DNA of 64,000 bases from Hyphomonas adhaerens MHS-3 (GCF_000685235.1 NZ_ARYH01000001.1:1674001-1738000), one strand, 5' to 3'; shown: positions 41,609-50,535, counted from the first letter of the stretch. Translations and numbers: made by a program. Notes: generated from the letters alone by a model not told the origin.

Positions 41609-42913
41609 TCAATTTGTGACGCGCCGCCAGAATGACGAGCTGATCATGGGATCCCTGGCGTTTTCCAGGGCTTCCCAGTTTGGATAGGTCTTGCGGTAGG
41701 TTTCGCCTGTCATCAAGGCATCCTTGGCCGGATACATGCGCCCGCCATGGGCAAGGACGATGGCATCCAGCCGGTGCAGGAAGTCGACGGTTTTCCGGCC
41801 GCGATTGGCAAAATCGAGCGCTAGGCTGACCCCTTCATAGGGGAAGGTATTGCGGCCGGGCGAAAGCTCCTTGCCGTGAACTTTCAGCACAGCGAGGAAC
41901 GAGCCCTGGCCTTCGCGGCGGATCGCTTCCAGCAATTCACGGACGCCGGCCTTGCCGTTTTCCATCGGGATGATGGACTGATGCTGGAAAAAGCCCTTGT
42001 GACCATACAGCTTGTTCCAGTCGAGAATGCCGTCGAGCGGGTAGAAGAACGGGTCATAGTCCTGCTGCCCCTTGAAGGTCGCGGCGGGCCGGTGGCGGTA
42101 GAGCCAGTTGAAGGCCGAGATCGACATCCGGTTCAACAGGAAGGACGGCATCTCAAGCGGCCATTTGATCGCCTTGTCCGCGGGCTTCACGTTCAGCGGG
42201 CCGTGTTCGACATAGCGGGCGCGGGAAAAGACGCCGCGGCCCAGTGCGGCTTCCGGACTGAAACAGTCGAGCCAGGCCACGGTGTAAGGCCAGTCGGCGC
42301 TTTCCTCGCTCAATGAGAAGAATTCGTCGAGGTCCGCATAGGGACGGTTTTCAACATGGAGGTTGCTGGACGTGATCCGCTTCAGCTGCAGTTCGACCCA
42401 TTCGATATAGCCGGTCAGGCCAAGGCCGGAGATCGTCAGCGCGAACATGTCGGCATTTTCGGACGGGCTGCACAGGAGGCGCTCGCCGTTTGAGCGCACC
42501 AGCATCAGCGCGGTGACGTGGGCGCCGAAACTGCCCGCCGTGTGGTGGTTTTTCCCGTGCACGTCATTGGCGACGGCGCCGCCAAGAGTCACGAATTTCG
42601 TGCCCGGTGTCACCGCGACGATCCAGCCGGCCGGGATGGTGATGCGGTGCAGGTCGGCCAGCGTCAGGCCGGAGCGGGCGCGCAGGATGCCGGTCTCCCG
42701 GTCGAAGGCGATGACGCTGTCCGGGCCGGTGGCCTGCACCAGCGTGCCGTTCTCGTTGAGGGCGACATCGCCATAGGAGCGCCCCATGCCACGGAAGGTG
42801 ACTGGGCCGTCCAGCGGACGGTTGCCGTCAAAGGCCGTTTCGAACCGGCCGAGGGAGACGACCGTCTGATCGTACCGCTGCGCGCGGCCCCAGCTTAGAA
42901 CAGGCTTGACCAT
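41609..42913 (-). CDS. DprE1-like FAD oxidoreductase
   Basis: 434 residues. FAD-linked (VAO/PCMH fold) oxidase subunit of decaprenylphosphoryl-ribose 2'-epimerase. FAD-binding block FVTLGGAVANDVHGKNHHTAGSFGAHV (His of HGKNHH), GLGLTGYIEWVELQL, and ending MYPAKDALMTGETYRKTYPNW, the same order as DprE1. The position of the mycobacterial Cys387 (…NICVDF…) reads SLALDF here (Ala365). ATG 42913 overlaps the UbiA-HAD stop; 19-bp overlap. Part of a four-gene cluster for polyprenyl-P-arabinose, as known in P. aeruginosa pilin glycosylation. Confidence 0.88.
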   Translation of the reverse strand: MVKPVLSWGRAQRYDQTVVSLGRFETAFDGNRPLDGPVTFRGMGRSYGDVALNENGTLVQATGPDSVIAFDRETGILRARSGLTLADLHRITIPAGWIVAVTPGTKFVTLGGAVANDVHGKNHHTAGSFGAHVTALMLVRSNGERLLCSPSENADMFALTISGLGLTGYIEWVELQLKRITSSNLHVENRPYADLDEFFSLSEESADWPYTVAWLDCFSPEAALGRGVFSRARYVEHGPLNVKPADKAIKWPLEMPSFLLNRMSISAFNWLYRHRPAATFKGQQDYDPFFYPLDGILDWNKLYGHKGFFQHQSIIPMENGKAGVRELLEAIRREGQGSFLAVLKVHGKELSPGRNTFPYEGVSLALDFANRGRKTVDFLHRLDAIVLAHGGRMYPAKDALMTGETYRKTYPNWEALENARDPMISSSFWRRVTN

Positions 42914-44343
42914 ACCGGCCTCGTGATATCGAGCCCCATGATCAGGCCGATCAGGCCCAGCGACAGGAGGCTGACCTTGTCCTTGACGGCAAAGATCACC
43001 GGATCGTCATGCAGCTCACCGCGTCCGGCAATCATCCAGAAGCGCAGCACCCAGGCCGCGAGGATGGCGGAGCCGAGCAGGATCGTCGTTTCCGAATGGA
43101 AGATCTGCGACTGCGACAGCAGGCCATAGATCAGCAGGGAGATGACGGAGGAGAACCCGGCCGCCGTGCCCATGGCGAGCAGGGGGATCTCGTCGCTGGC
43201 CACATAGCCACGGCCGGTGACGCTGCCCTTGTCGCGTGTACGGACCACTTCGACATAGCGTTTCCCGATGGCCAGTGACAGGAAGAAAGTGCCGATGAAG
43301 GTGAGCAGCCAGCCCGTGGGCGGCGCGCCGACGACATTGGCGCCCGCGATGACGCGGATCATGAACAGGCCCGCCAGGATGAACACGTCCAGCACCGGCA
43401 GGCGTTTCAGGCGGAAGGAATAGGCGCAGGTCATGATGCCATAGACCAGCGTGGTGATCCCGAATGCGGTCGAGATCAGGAAGGAGAGGGCAATCGTCGA
43501 AGGGATGACGACCGCCATGAACAGGCCCGCAAGCGGGACGCTGAGGGCGCCGCTGGCAAGCGGACGGGCGTGCTTGGAATGATGCGCGCGGTCGTCCGGC
43601 ATGTCGAACAGGTCGTTCAGCATGTAGGTCGCGCTGGCGAGCAGCGAGAAGCAGAAGAAAGCGAGCACAAGCTTGATGAAATCGGTCGTGTCCAGCGTCG
43701 GCAGGACGAGGCCCGGCACGATGAAGATCAACACGTTCTTCGCCCACTGGTGCAGGCGCATGGCCTTCAGCAGCGGCTTCAGCCGGCCGCGCCGGTCGAC
43801 GAGGCGTTCCACCTCGACATCCCGGCCGTCATCCTGCTTCAGCTTGTAGGAGCGGGACGGGGCATTGACGCCATAGCCCTTACGCGCCGCGCGCCAGACG
43901 GCATAATCGGCGCTCGAATTGCCGACATAGACGAAGCTGTCGCCGTGGCGCTCGCGCAGGAAAGCCGCCTTGCGCGTGGAGGTGAGATTGTTGCCGGGTT
44001 CAGAGCCCTTGAAGAAATCCACTTCCAGATGGTCGGCCACCTTCTGGACGAGAATGTGGTCTGACCCCGATACGATCTCGACCGGCACGCCCTTCGCCTT
44101 GTGGGCCTCCATCAGGGCGATCACATCCGGATCGTAGGGCAGGCTGGCGGCGTCGTAATGGAGATGCAGCTTCTCGGCGAGGTAGCGCTTGGCTTCGGGC
44201 TTGCTGATCAGGAATTTGAAGAGGGCGATCGGCAGCAGGTGCGGCTTCCACCGCGCGCACAGGACCAGCAGCTCATGCGTCAGGTCGTTGCGGATCAGCG
44301 TGCCGTCCAGATCAAAGACAAGAACGTCTTCCTTTTGAGCCAT
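42895..44343 (-). CDS. HAD phosphatase - UbiA prenyltransferase fusion (decaprenyl-P phosphoribose type)
   Basis: 482 residues. The N-terminal ~190 residues are a HAD phosphatase (VLVFDLDGTL, nucleophile Asp11/acid Asp13; DHILVQKVADHLEVDFF). From about 200 the protein is a UbiA integral membrane prenyltransferase, with about nine membrane helices and the acidic motif MLNDLFDMPDDRAHHSKHARPLASG. Mycobacterial Rv3806c transfers phosphoribose to decaprenyl phosphate, and a separate HAD (Rv3807c-like) removes the phosphate; here both steps are in one chain. It opens the arabinose cluster. Confidence 0.85.
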   Translation of the reverse strand: MAQKEDVLVFDLDGTLIRNDLTHELLVLCARWKPHLLPIALFKFLISKPEAKRYLAEKLHLHYDAASLPYDPDVIALMEAHKAKGVPVEIVSGSDHILVQKVADHLEVDFFKGSEPGNNLTSTRKAAFLRERHGDSFVYVGNSSADYAVWRAARKGYGVNAPSRSYKLKQDDGRDVEVERLVDRRGRLKPLLKAMRLHQWAKNVLIFIVPGLVLPTLDTTDFIKLVLAFFCFSLLASATYMLNDLFDMPDDRAHHSKHARPLASGALSVPLAGLFMAVVIPSTIALSFLISTAFGITTLVYGIMTCAYSFRLKRLPVLDVFILAGLFMIRVIAGANVVGAPPTGWLLTFIGTFFLSLAIGKRYVEVVRTRDKGSVTGRGYVASDEIPLLAMGTAAGFSSVISLLIYGLLSQSQIFHSETTILLGSAILAAWVLRFWMIAGRGELHDDPVIFAVKDKVSLLSLGLIGLIMGLDITRPVWSSLF

Positions 44344-44546
44344 GTCCCTGAAACCCTTTGTTTCCGCGCAACTTTAAAGGAAAATGGCGCGGCATGCGCC
44401 CCGTTTGGTAAATGCGGATTCCCAACAGCCCGTTTTACAGCAAGGCATGTGCCATTTCTGGCCCATGCCTGACCACCAGCGCCGGATTTATAACCGCAAC
44501 ACCTGAGGATTCCGTAAAGCGCCGGCGGCCCCGCCATTGCGGCCGC

Positions 44547-45290
44547 TCACCGGACGTGCGGCGTCCTGATCCCGGCCACCAGCAGCCAGAGAAGGAACCC
44601 GATTTCGCCAGCCGTGGCGAGGATCGTGACCGCATGGTCGATGTAACCGGAGGCAGCAGAGGCGGTTGGCAACAAGGCCAGGGCAAACGTGTCTGCCGCA
44701 TAAGCGCCCCCGGCGAGCATCAGCAGGACCGCGAACAGTCTCGGCACGGCGCCGGTCCGGTAGATCATCACCGCCAGAAGCATCAGATGGACCCCGAAAA
44801 TCAGGAGCGACACCATGAACCCGTTCAAATGCGCTTCGGCCAGACGGAGCACCGTATCGGGCATGCCGGCAGCGGCCCCCTGATCGATGAGCGAAATGAT
44901 CCCGAACAGGCTGGTCAAGGCTGCGGCGTGGACCGAGACGTAAATGAGCCGGAACACCATCGACATCAGCGCCAGCCGTGGGGAGGCCGGCGCGAAGATC
45001 CAGTAGAAGAGATAGGCGATGACGATGTCGATCAGGGCCGTCACCAGCCATGCGGCGACCCCCGCCCGGAACAGGCCTTCGTTCGAGAGGATGTTCTGCG
45101 TGGTCGCGGCGTCGTCGCCATGGATGATCAGGGTTTCCGACACGAGGAAATAGGAGGACCCGCCGATGATGGCGAGCAGCAGGTAAAGCGCGCCCGTCAA
45201 TCGTCCGATCGACTTCATCCGCTCAGGCGACCGGGAACCGGAATTTTCCCGGTGGCGGGACGGCGTTGGAAGACTTGCTGCTAGTGTCAT
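44547..45290 (-). CDS. DUF4386 family membrane protein
   Basis: 247 residues with six or seven hydrophobic segments. Typical DUF4386 pattern: RLTGALYLLLAIIGGSSYFLVS, ATTQNILSNEGLFRAGVAAWLVTALIDIVIAYLFYW, FRLIYVSVHAAALTSL, GFMVSLLIFGVHLMLLAVMIYR, RLFAVLLMLAGGAYAADTFA. Function unknown. Start taken at ATG 45290 (GAGG upstream); ATG 45218 is an alternative that begins just before the first helix. Divergent from a LysR gene, a common arrangement for a regulated membrane protein. Confidence 0.8.
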   Translation of the reverse strand: MTLAASLPTPSRHRENSGSRSPERMKSIGRLTGALYLLLAIIGGSSYFLVSETLIIHGDDAATTQNILSNEGLFRAGVAAWLVTALIDIVIAYLFYWIFAPASPRLALMSMVFRLIYVSVHAAALTSLFGIISLIDQGAAAGMPDTVLRLAEAHLNGFMVSLLIFGVHLMLLAVMIYRTGAVPRLFAVLLMLAGGAYAADTFALALLPTASAASGYIDHAVTILATAGEIGFLLWLLVAGIRTPHVR

Positions 45291-45367
45291 GGCGGCCTCG
45301 GCATGTTTTCCGGCAGGGGCCGGTTTCGTGTCAGGGCATCTGTAGCCGGGGATAACCCATACATAAA

Positions 45368-45375
45368 TTGCGCAA
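45368..45375. promoter_or_regulatory. TTGCGCAA palindrome in the LysR-DUF4386 divergent region
   Basis: An 8-bp perfect dyad in AT-rich context (AAATTGCGCAAATTT) lies 28 bp before the LysR start. It could be a LysR-type T-N11-A style recognition element for autoregulation, but no second half-site was established. Confidence 0.25.
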
Positions 45376-45402
45376 ATTTCTTGATCTGGTATACGCAGAT
45401 CA

Positions 45403-46293
45403 ATGAACTGGGATACGGCGGACTTCGACTGGAATCAGGCGCGCGCCTTCCTCGCGACGGCGGAGGAGGGGTCGCTGTCGGCTGCCGCGCGCGCCCTTGG
45501 CGTGACCCAGCCGACGCTGAGCCGCCAGGTCAGTGCACTGGAAGAGAAACTGGGGATCACCCTGTTCGAACGCGGCCCGCGCATGACCAGCCTCACCTCG
45601 GCCGGGCTGGAGGTTCTGGACCATGTCCGTGCCATGCACGAGGCGGCGGCGAAATTGTCCCTGTCGGCTTCCGGCCAGTCACAAGCGGTTGCCGGCCTTG
45701 TCCGCATCGCAACGACAGACACGCTGGCCTGCTATCATTTACCGGACATGCTGCTCCGCCTGCGGAAGATCGCGCCGGACATCGAAGTGGAGATCCGCAC
45801 GTCCAACAAATTGCGGGACCTCCTCCAGCGCGAGGCGGATATCGCCATCCGCCACGCAAGACCCAGCGAGCCGGAGCTGATCGCGAAAAAGGTGCGCACC
45901 ACATCGGCCACATTGTATGCGTCGAAAGACTATCTGGACCGGGCCGGGCGGCCGCGCGACGCCGGGGATCTCCAGAAACTGAAATATATCGGGGTCGACA
46001 CGCGCGACACGCTGATCCAGCCCCTGAAGCAGAAAGGGCTCGCGCTGACCACGTCGAATTTCACTGCGTCAGCCGATAGCGGCCTTGCGGCCATTGAGCT
46101 GGCAAGGAAAGGCCTGGGCGTCGGCTTGTTCATCGCGGATGAAGTGGACCAGTTCCCGGACCTGGAAATCGTCTGGCCCGACTTCAAACCGTTCGACGTG
46201 CCGATCTGGCTGGTGACCCATCGCGAACTGCACACCAGCAAGCGCATCCGGCTGATGTTTGATCTGATCTCAGACTATTACAGCCTGAAATAG
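45403..46293 (+). CDS. LysR-family transcriptional regulator
   Basis: 296 residues. N-terminal HTH: FDWNQARAFLATAEEGSLSAAARALGVTQPTLSRQVSALEEKLGITLFERGPR. Effector-binding domain begins about residue 90 (SQAVAGLVRIATTDTLACYHLPDMLLRL; EVEIRTSNKLRDLLQREADIAIRHARPSEPELIAKKV). Divergent from the DUF4386 gene, which it may control. The ribosome site is weak. Stop lies 3 bp from the convergent aminotransferase gene. Confidence 0.94.
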   Translation: MNWDTADFDWNQARAFLATAEEGSLSAAARALGVTQPTLSRQVSALEEKLGITLFERGPRMTSLTSAGLEVLDHVRAMHEAAAKLSLSASGQSQAVAGLVRIATTDTLACYHLPDMLLRLRKIAPDIEVEIRTSNKLRDLLQREADIAIRHARPSEPELIAKKVRTTSATLYASKDYLDRAGRPRDAGDLQKLKYIGVDTRDTLIQPLKQKGLALTTSNFTASADSGLAAIELARKGLGVGLFIADEVDQFPDLEIVWPDFKPFDVPIWLVTHRELHTSKRIRLMFDLISDYYSLK

Positions 46294-46296
46294 GCC

Positions 46297-47457
46297 TCAG
46301 CCGTTAAACGCGCGGATGGCGTCGATGATGCGGTCCTGATCTTCTTCCGAGAGATAAGGGTGCATGGGCAGGGCAATGACGTAGCGGCTGGCTTCTTCCG
46401 TCACCGGCATCGACCCGGCGGGCGGGGCCCAGTCTGCGGCGAAGTCCTGCATGTGGATCGGCACCGGATAATAGACCGCTGTCGGAATGCCCTGTGTGCC
46501 GAGATGGGCCTGCAGACCGTCGCGGTTTTCGTGCTCGATGACATATTGCGCCCACACGCTCTTGCCGCCCTCGATGACGGTTGGCACGCGGCGGACATGG
46601 CCGTTCAGGCCTTCATTGTAGCGCGCGGCCACTTTCTGGCGCTGCTCGATCTCGTCGGCGAAGATTTTCAGCTTCTCCAGCAGGACGGCCGCCTGGATCG
46701 TGTCGAGGCGGGAGTTCATGCCGACGCGCAGCGACAGGTATTTCGGGTCGTGATGGAAGTTGCGCTCGGCCGCATCGGTCGGCGTGACCTTGCCGTAGAC
46801 GCGCAGCGCCTCGACCAGTTCTGCGAGGCGGTCGTCATTGGTCACCACTGCGCCGCCGTCGCCATAACAGCCAAGCGGCTTGGCCGGGAAGAAACTGGTG
46901 GTCGCGATGTCGGCCCAGTCGGTCGTCGCCTTGCCGTTCAGCGTGCAGCCAAAGCCCTGCGCATTGTCGGAGATCAGCTTCATGCCTTCGCGGTCGCAGA
47001 TCGCCTTGATGGCCGGATAGTCCGCGGGCTGGCCGAACAGGTCGACCGCGATGACAACCTTCGGCGTCAGCTTGCCTTCGGCCTTCACGCGGGCGATGGC
47101 GGCCTCAAGGCTGGCCGGGTCCATGTTGTAGGTGTCGGGCAGGATATCGACGAAGACCGGCGAGGCGCCCGTCCACGGCACGACCTGCGCCGTCGCAACG
47201 AAGGTGAAGGACGGGCAGAAGACCGCATCGCCGGGGCCCACTTCCCACGCCATCAGCGGCAGGGCGATGGCATCCGTGCCATTGGCGCAGCTGACCGAGT
47301 GTTTCGCGCCGCACCAGGCCGCGAGCTGCTTTTCCAGTTCCGTCACTTCCGGGCCGAGCACATAGCGCCCGCTCTCCACGACGGAGAGGATGGCGGCGTT
47401 GACTTCGCTTTCGATCCGTTTGCGCTGGGCCTGAAGGTCGATGAAGGGGAGGGACAT
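46297..47457 (-). CDS. DegT/DnrJ/EryC1/StrS sugar aminotransferase
   Basis: 386 residues. PLP enzyme that aminates a keto-nucleotide sugar. MSLPFIDLQAQRKRIESEV, SGRYVLGPEVTELEKQLAAWCGAKHSVSCANGTDAI, AVDLFGQPADYPAI, and PLP Lys in TTSFFPAKPLGCYGDGGAVVTN. The close resemblance to WbpE/WlbC-like enzymes suggests formation of a 3-amino-hexuronate or 4-amino sugar nucleotide; the exact substrate is an inference. Its partner dehydrogenase or acetyltransferase is not in this window. First gene of the polysaccharide locus on this strand. Confidence 0.92.
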   Translation of the reverse strand: MSLPFIDLQAQRKRIESEVNAAILSVVESGRYVLGPEVTELEKQLAAWCGAKHSVSCANGTDAIALPLMAWEVGPGDAVFCPSFTFVATAQVVPWTGASPVFVDILPDTYNMDPASLEAAIARVKAEGKLTPKVVIAVDLFGQPADYPAIKAICDREGMKLISDNAQGFGCTLNGKATTDWADIATTSFFPAKPLGCYGDGGAVVTNDDRLAELVEALRVYGKVTPTDAAERNFHHDPKYLSLRVGMNSRLDTIQAAVLLEKLKIFADEIEQRQKVAARYNEGLNGHVRRVPTVIEGGKSVWAQYVIEHENRDGLQAHLGTQGIPTAVYYPVPIHMQDFAADWAPPAGSMPVTEEASRYVIALPMHPYLSEEDQDRIIDAIRAFNG

Positions 47458-47560
47458 GGGCTTCTCTTGAGGTCAGTCTATGAGGGATTTGAGGCGGTGT
47501 TAGTCGGCGTGCTGCCGGGCCGCCAATCACCTTTGGTTTCAACTTGTTTTGCCCGAAGTG

Positions 47561-48547
47561 TCACGGATCCGGACGGACATGGGGCAGGCGGCGGCTCATC
47601 CGGAAGGGGTTCCACGCCATGGCGCGGGCAAGGCGCCAGCTGGACGCGCGCTTGCCGGTCCAGCGCCATTGATTCGAGGCGCGCAGACGCAAGGCGCCCG
47701 CAAAACCGTCCCGCATACCGCGCCAGATCGGCCCGCCGGTGCCGGTCATCGCCGCCCGCATCAGCAGATAGGCCGAGAGCACCAGATGGCCGGGAAGGGT
47801 GAGGACCAGCAGTCCGGCCGGCATGTTCTTGAAATAGGTCCACACCCGGTTGCGCGTGCCATGATAGAGCGTGCGCTCCGATGTGCGGCCTGAAATGCCG
47901 GAGGCCGCGTGCTGCACACTGGCCTGCGGCACGAACCGGCAGGTTTCGCCGGCCAGCCGCAGACGGAAGCCGAAATCGACATCCTCGCAATACATGAAGA
48001 AGCGCTCGTCGAAGCCGCCATGTGCCAGGTAGACCGACCGCCGGATCATCGCGGCCGCCCCGCAGGCGCTGAACACTTCGCCCGGGCCCGGCAGCGCGCT
48101 GACCGGGTGGCCGAAGCCGCCCCGCCAGGGAAAGCCGAAAATGCAATAGGCATCGCCGACGCCGTCCAGCTTGCCGGGTTCCTGCATCAGGTACTGGCAT
48201 CCGGCAAAGGCGTTCACATCCGGATGGGCTGTGCTGGCGGCAACGAACTGTTCGAGGAAGTCCGGCGCGGCCTGCGTATCGGGGTTGAGCAGGACCAGCC
48301 ATTCGCCGGTGGCCTGCTTTACAGCGAGGTTGTTTCCACGAGCGTAGCCGTGATTGTCGGTTTCGCGGATGAGCCGGGCCGCCGGAAGGCCGGTCAGGTC
48401 CGGCGCGTCAGCCGAACCGTCGCTCGACGCATTGTCGAGCAGGATGAGCTCAAAGTCCCGGAAGGTCTGCGCCCGCAGCGCGTCCAGCATCCGGGGCAGG
48501 TAATCCCGGCCGTTATAATTCACGACGATAATGGAAATCAGCGGCAT
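47561..48547 (-). CDS. Family 2 glycosyltransferase, rhamnosyltransferase-like
   Basis: 328 residues. GT-A fold: ISIIVVNYNGRDYLPRMLDAL, LILLDNASSDGSAD, nucleotide-sugar acidic motif LLNPDT (88-91), and the acceptor ED motif YCEDVDFGFRLR. A C-terminal helical, Trp/Arg-rich tail may be membrane-associated (NMPAGLLVLTLPGHLVLSAYLLM). Related enzymes transfer rhamnose or amino sugars to surface glycans. 27 bp separate it from the GT4 gene upstream. Confidence 0.9.
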   Translation of the reverse strand: MPLISIIVVNYNGRDYLPRMLDALRAQTFRDFELILLDNASSDGSADAPDLTGLPAARLIRETDNHGYARGNNLAVKQATGEWLVLLNPDTQAAPDFLEQFVAASTAHPDVNAFAGCQYLMQEPGKLDGVGDAYCIFGFPWRGGFGHPVSALPGPGEVFSACGAAAMIRRSVYLAHGGFDERFFMYCEDVDFGFRLRLAGETCRFVPQASVQHAASGISGRTSERTLYHGTRNRVWTYFKNMPAGLLVLTLPGHLVLSAYLLMRAAMTGTGGPIWRGMRDGFAGALRLRASNQWRWTGKRASSWRLARAMAWNPFRMSRRLPHVRPDP

Positions 48548-48573
48548 GTCCGGTCGAATCCTGCGCGAACCGG

Positions 48574-49791
48574 TCAGGCGGCCGGAGCCGGCGTGCCGGC
48601 CGCGAGACGGCCCAGCGCCTGGGAATAAACCGATTGCGGAAGCGTTTGCGCAATCGTGTCGCGTGCCGCATGTCCCATGCGCGCCCGCAGCTCCGGCTGT
48701 TCACGCAGGGCCCGCAGCATCTGCACGGCTTCGCCGATGTCCGGCTCCGCCCATTTGGCATGGCCATAATCGATATAGGCGCCGGCCGGGTCGTCCACAG
48801 GCACCAGCTTGTAGGGCACCAGCATGGCACTTTCCGAAGTCATGAAGTCGATATTGCCGGACCAGCCGGTCGCCACCACGGCCCGTCCGGCCGCCATGGA
48901 CTCGGCCAGGGTGAGGCCAAAGCCTTCGGCCCGGTGCGCGGAAAGCAGGATGTCATTGTCGAACAGGAAAGACTGCTGGTCGGCCTCGCTGAGGTCGCCC
49001 TCGATCAGCTGGATGCGGGGGTCCTCGGCGGCCATTGCCCGCAGCATCTGGTGGTATTCCGGGAACATCGACAGGTTCCGGCACTTCACGTTGAAGCGCA
49101 CGTCCGGATCGTCGGGGAAGGCGCGCCGGAAGATTTCCGCCGCGCCCAGCACGTTCTTGCGCTTGAAGGAGGAGCGTCCATCGGCAAGCGCGGCGATCTG
49201 GACGATATGTTCCGGATTGTGGAACCGGCCCTGGCGGCGCTGGATGTCGTCGGCGAGGGCCACATGGTGCGGCACGCGGTAAACCGGCTTGTGCGGACCG
49301 GGCGTGATGGCTGTGCGGACAAATTCGCTGGGGGCCCAGATGGCCGAAAGATGATTGGCGGCCCGGGCCCAGTCATTCGGCGCAACGCCCAGTTCCCAGG
49401 CCCAGCTGCCGATCACGGTCCAGTTATGCCAGCGGCGCAGGCCAAGGGCGATCAGCGCGCGCTGCGTTTCAGGGCCGTTGGCGTAGAGAATCAGCGTGCC
49501 GTTGCGGGTCCGCGGCATGGCGGAAAGGGGTACGCTCGGCGGTTGTTCGGCCTGGAAGAAGGTTTCGCTGAGATCGACGGCGAGCGGGGCATGGCCATCT
49601 GCCACCAGTGCCTCGTAGCAGAGCTTGGCCGCCCGGCCGATGCCGTTATAGGTGCGGAACATGCCGGCGACGACCAGCGGGGCGTCCGGCGAGATGTTCC
49701 TGAGGCCGCGTGCGCCGGGAACAGCCGGTTTTGGCAGGATCGCCTGCCGTGCCCGCGCCTTGCCTATCTGCACCGCTTTTTTGAGGAACAC
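48574..49791 (-). CDS. Family 4 glycosyltransferase
   Basis: 405 residues. GT-B fold; the C-terminal donor domain has FKRKNVLGAAEIFRRAFPDDPDVRFNVK, LSAHRAEGFGLTLAESMAAGRAVVATGWSGNIDFM (the E-x7-E motif), and PYKLVPVDDPAGAYIDYGHA. The N-terminal acceptor domain starts PDAPLVVAGMFRTYNGIGRAAKLCYE. Start is GTG 49791 (MFLKKAVQIGKA). Donor and acceptor sugars are unknown. Divergent from rfbC across a region full of inverted repeats. Confidence 0.9.
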   Translation of the reverse strand: MFLKKAVQIGKARARQAILPKPAVPGARGLRNISPDAPLVVAGMFRTYNGIGRAAKLCYEALVADGHAPLAVDLSETFFQAEQPPSVPLSAMPRTRNGTLILYANGPETQRALIALGLRRWHNWTVIGSWAWELGVAPNDWARAANHLSAIWAPSEFVRTAITPGPHKPVYRVPHHVALADDIQRRQGRFHNPEHIVQIAALADGRSSFKRKNVLGAAEIFRRAFPDDPDVRFNVKCRNLSMFPEYHQMLRAMAAEDPRIQLIEGDLSEADQQSFLFDNDILLSAHRAEGFGLTLAESMAAGRAVVATGWSGNIDFMTSESAMLVPYKLVPVDDPAGAYIDYGHAKWAEPDIGEAVQMLRALREQPELRARMGHAARDTIAQTLPQSVYSQALGRLAAGTPAPAA

Positions 49792-49817
49792 CCTGGAAGC
49801 CTGCCTGTCACCTGTCA

Positions 49818-49860
49818 GTTGCCGGATTTATGAAACCATCCGGCAAACATTACAATGTTT
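49818..49860. promoter_or_regulatory. Two overlapping perfect inverted repeats between GT4 and rfbC
   Basis: IR1: TTGCCGGAT (49818-49826), 10-nt loop, ATCCGGCAA (49837-49845). IR2: CAAACATT-ac-AATGTTTG (49843-49860). They share the CAA at 49843-49845, so the two stems cannot form together. A third, ATTTGG-N9-CCAAAT, occupies 49878-49898. The cluster in a 165-bp divergent promoter region is a strong operator candidate for rfb and the GT genes. Confidence 0.6.
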
Positions 49861-49956
49861 GCGCACCTGCGCCCTGCCATTTGGGCTGGCTGGCCAAATC
49901 ACCGTTTATGTGCAAACCCACGCGCTTCCTATTTCCGATCTGTTTATGGTGCAATT

Positions 49957-50520
49957 GTGACCCTGTCAGTAGAAGCTCTTGGTATTCCAGAAGTTAAACT
50001 CATTACGCCGCCGCGCTTCGCCGATGCGCGTGGTTATTTTTCAGAAACCTTCAACAGCGCCAATTTTGCTGCCGCCGGGATCGACTGCAATTTCATCCAG
50101 GACAACCAGTCCGGGTCTGTTCTGGTTGGTACAATTCGCGGTCTTCACTACCAGGCCCCGCCTTTTGCCCAGTCCAAGCTGGTCCGCGTGCTGGCTGGCG
50201 CGATCATTGATGTGGCTGTGGATGTGCGCCGCGGTTCGCCGACCTACGGCCAGTGGGTCAAGGCGACGCTGACGGCGGAAAGCGGCACGCAGATCTTCGT
50301 TCCGAAGGGTTTCCTGCACGGTTTCGTGACGCTCGCGCCTGACACGGTGGTCGCCTACAAGGTGGATGCGCCCTATTCGCGAGAGCATGACGGCAGCGTC
50401 CGGTGGAACGACCCGGACCTTGCCATCGACTGGGAGCTGGACGGGCGATTGCCCGTCTTGTCCGAGAAAGACGAGGCAGCGCCGCTGATGACGGATTTCG
50501 ACACACCTTTCACCGTGTAA
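49957..50520 (+). CDS. rfbC: dTDP-4-dehydrorhamnose 3,5-epimerase
   Basis: 187 residues from GTG 49957 (MTLSVEALGIPEVKLITPPRFADARGYFSETF). Cupin-type epimerase: IQDNQSGSVLVGTIRGLHYQAPPFAQSKLVRVL (catalytic His of the GLHYQ motif) and DVAVDVRRGSPTYGQW, IFVPKGFLHGFVTL, and a tail with W-N-D-P-D-L-A-I-D-W. Step 3 of dTDP-L-rhamnose synthesis. The weak start signal makes the exact codon less certain. First of rfbCBDA, with a 153-bp gap to rfbB. Confidence 0.95.
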   Translation: MTLSVEALGIPEVKLITPPRFADARGYFSETFNSANFAAAGIDCNFIQDNQSGSVLVGTIRGLHYQAPPFAQSKLVRVLAGAIIDVAVDVRRGSPTYGQWVKATLTAESGTQIFVPKGFLHGFVTLAPDTVVAYKVDAPYSREHDGSVRWNDPDLAIDWELDGRLPVLSEKDEAAPLMTDFDTPFTV

Positions 50521-50535
50521 ACAGCACGTTGCGGG

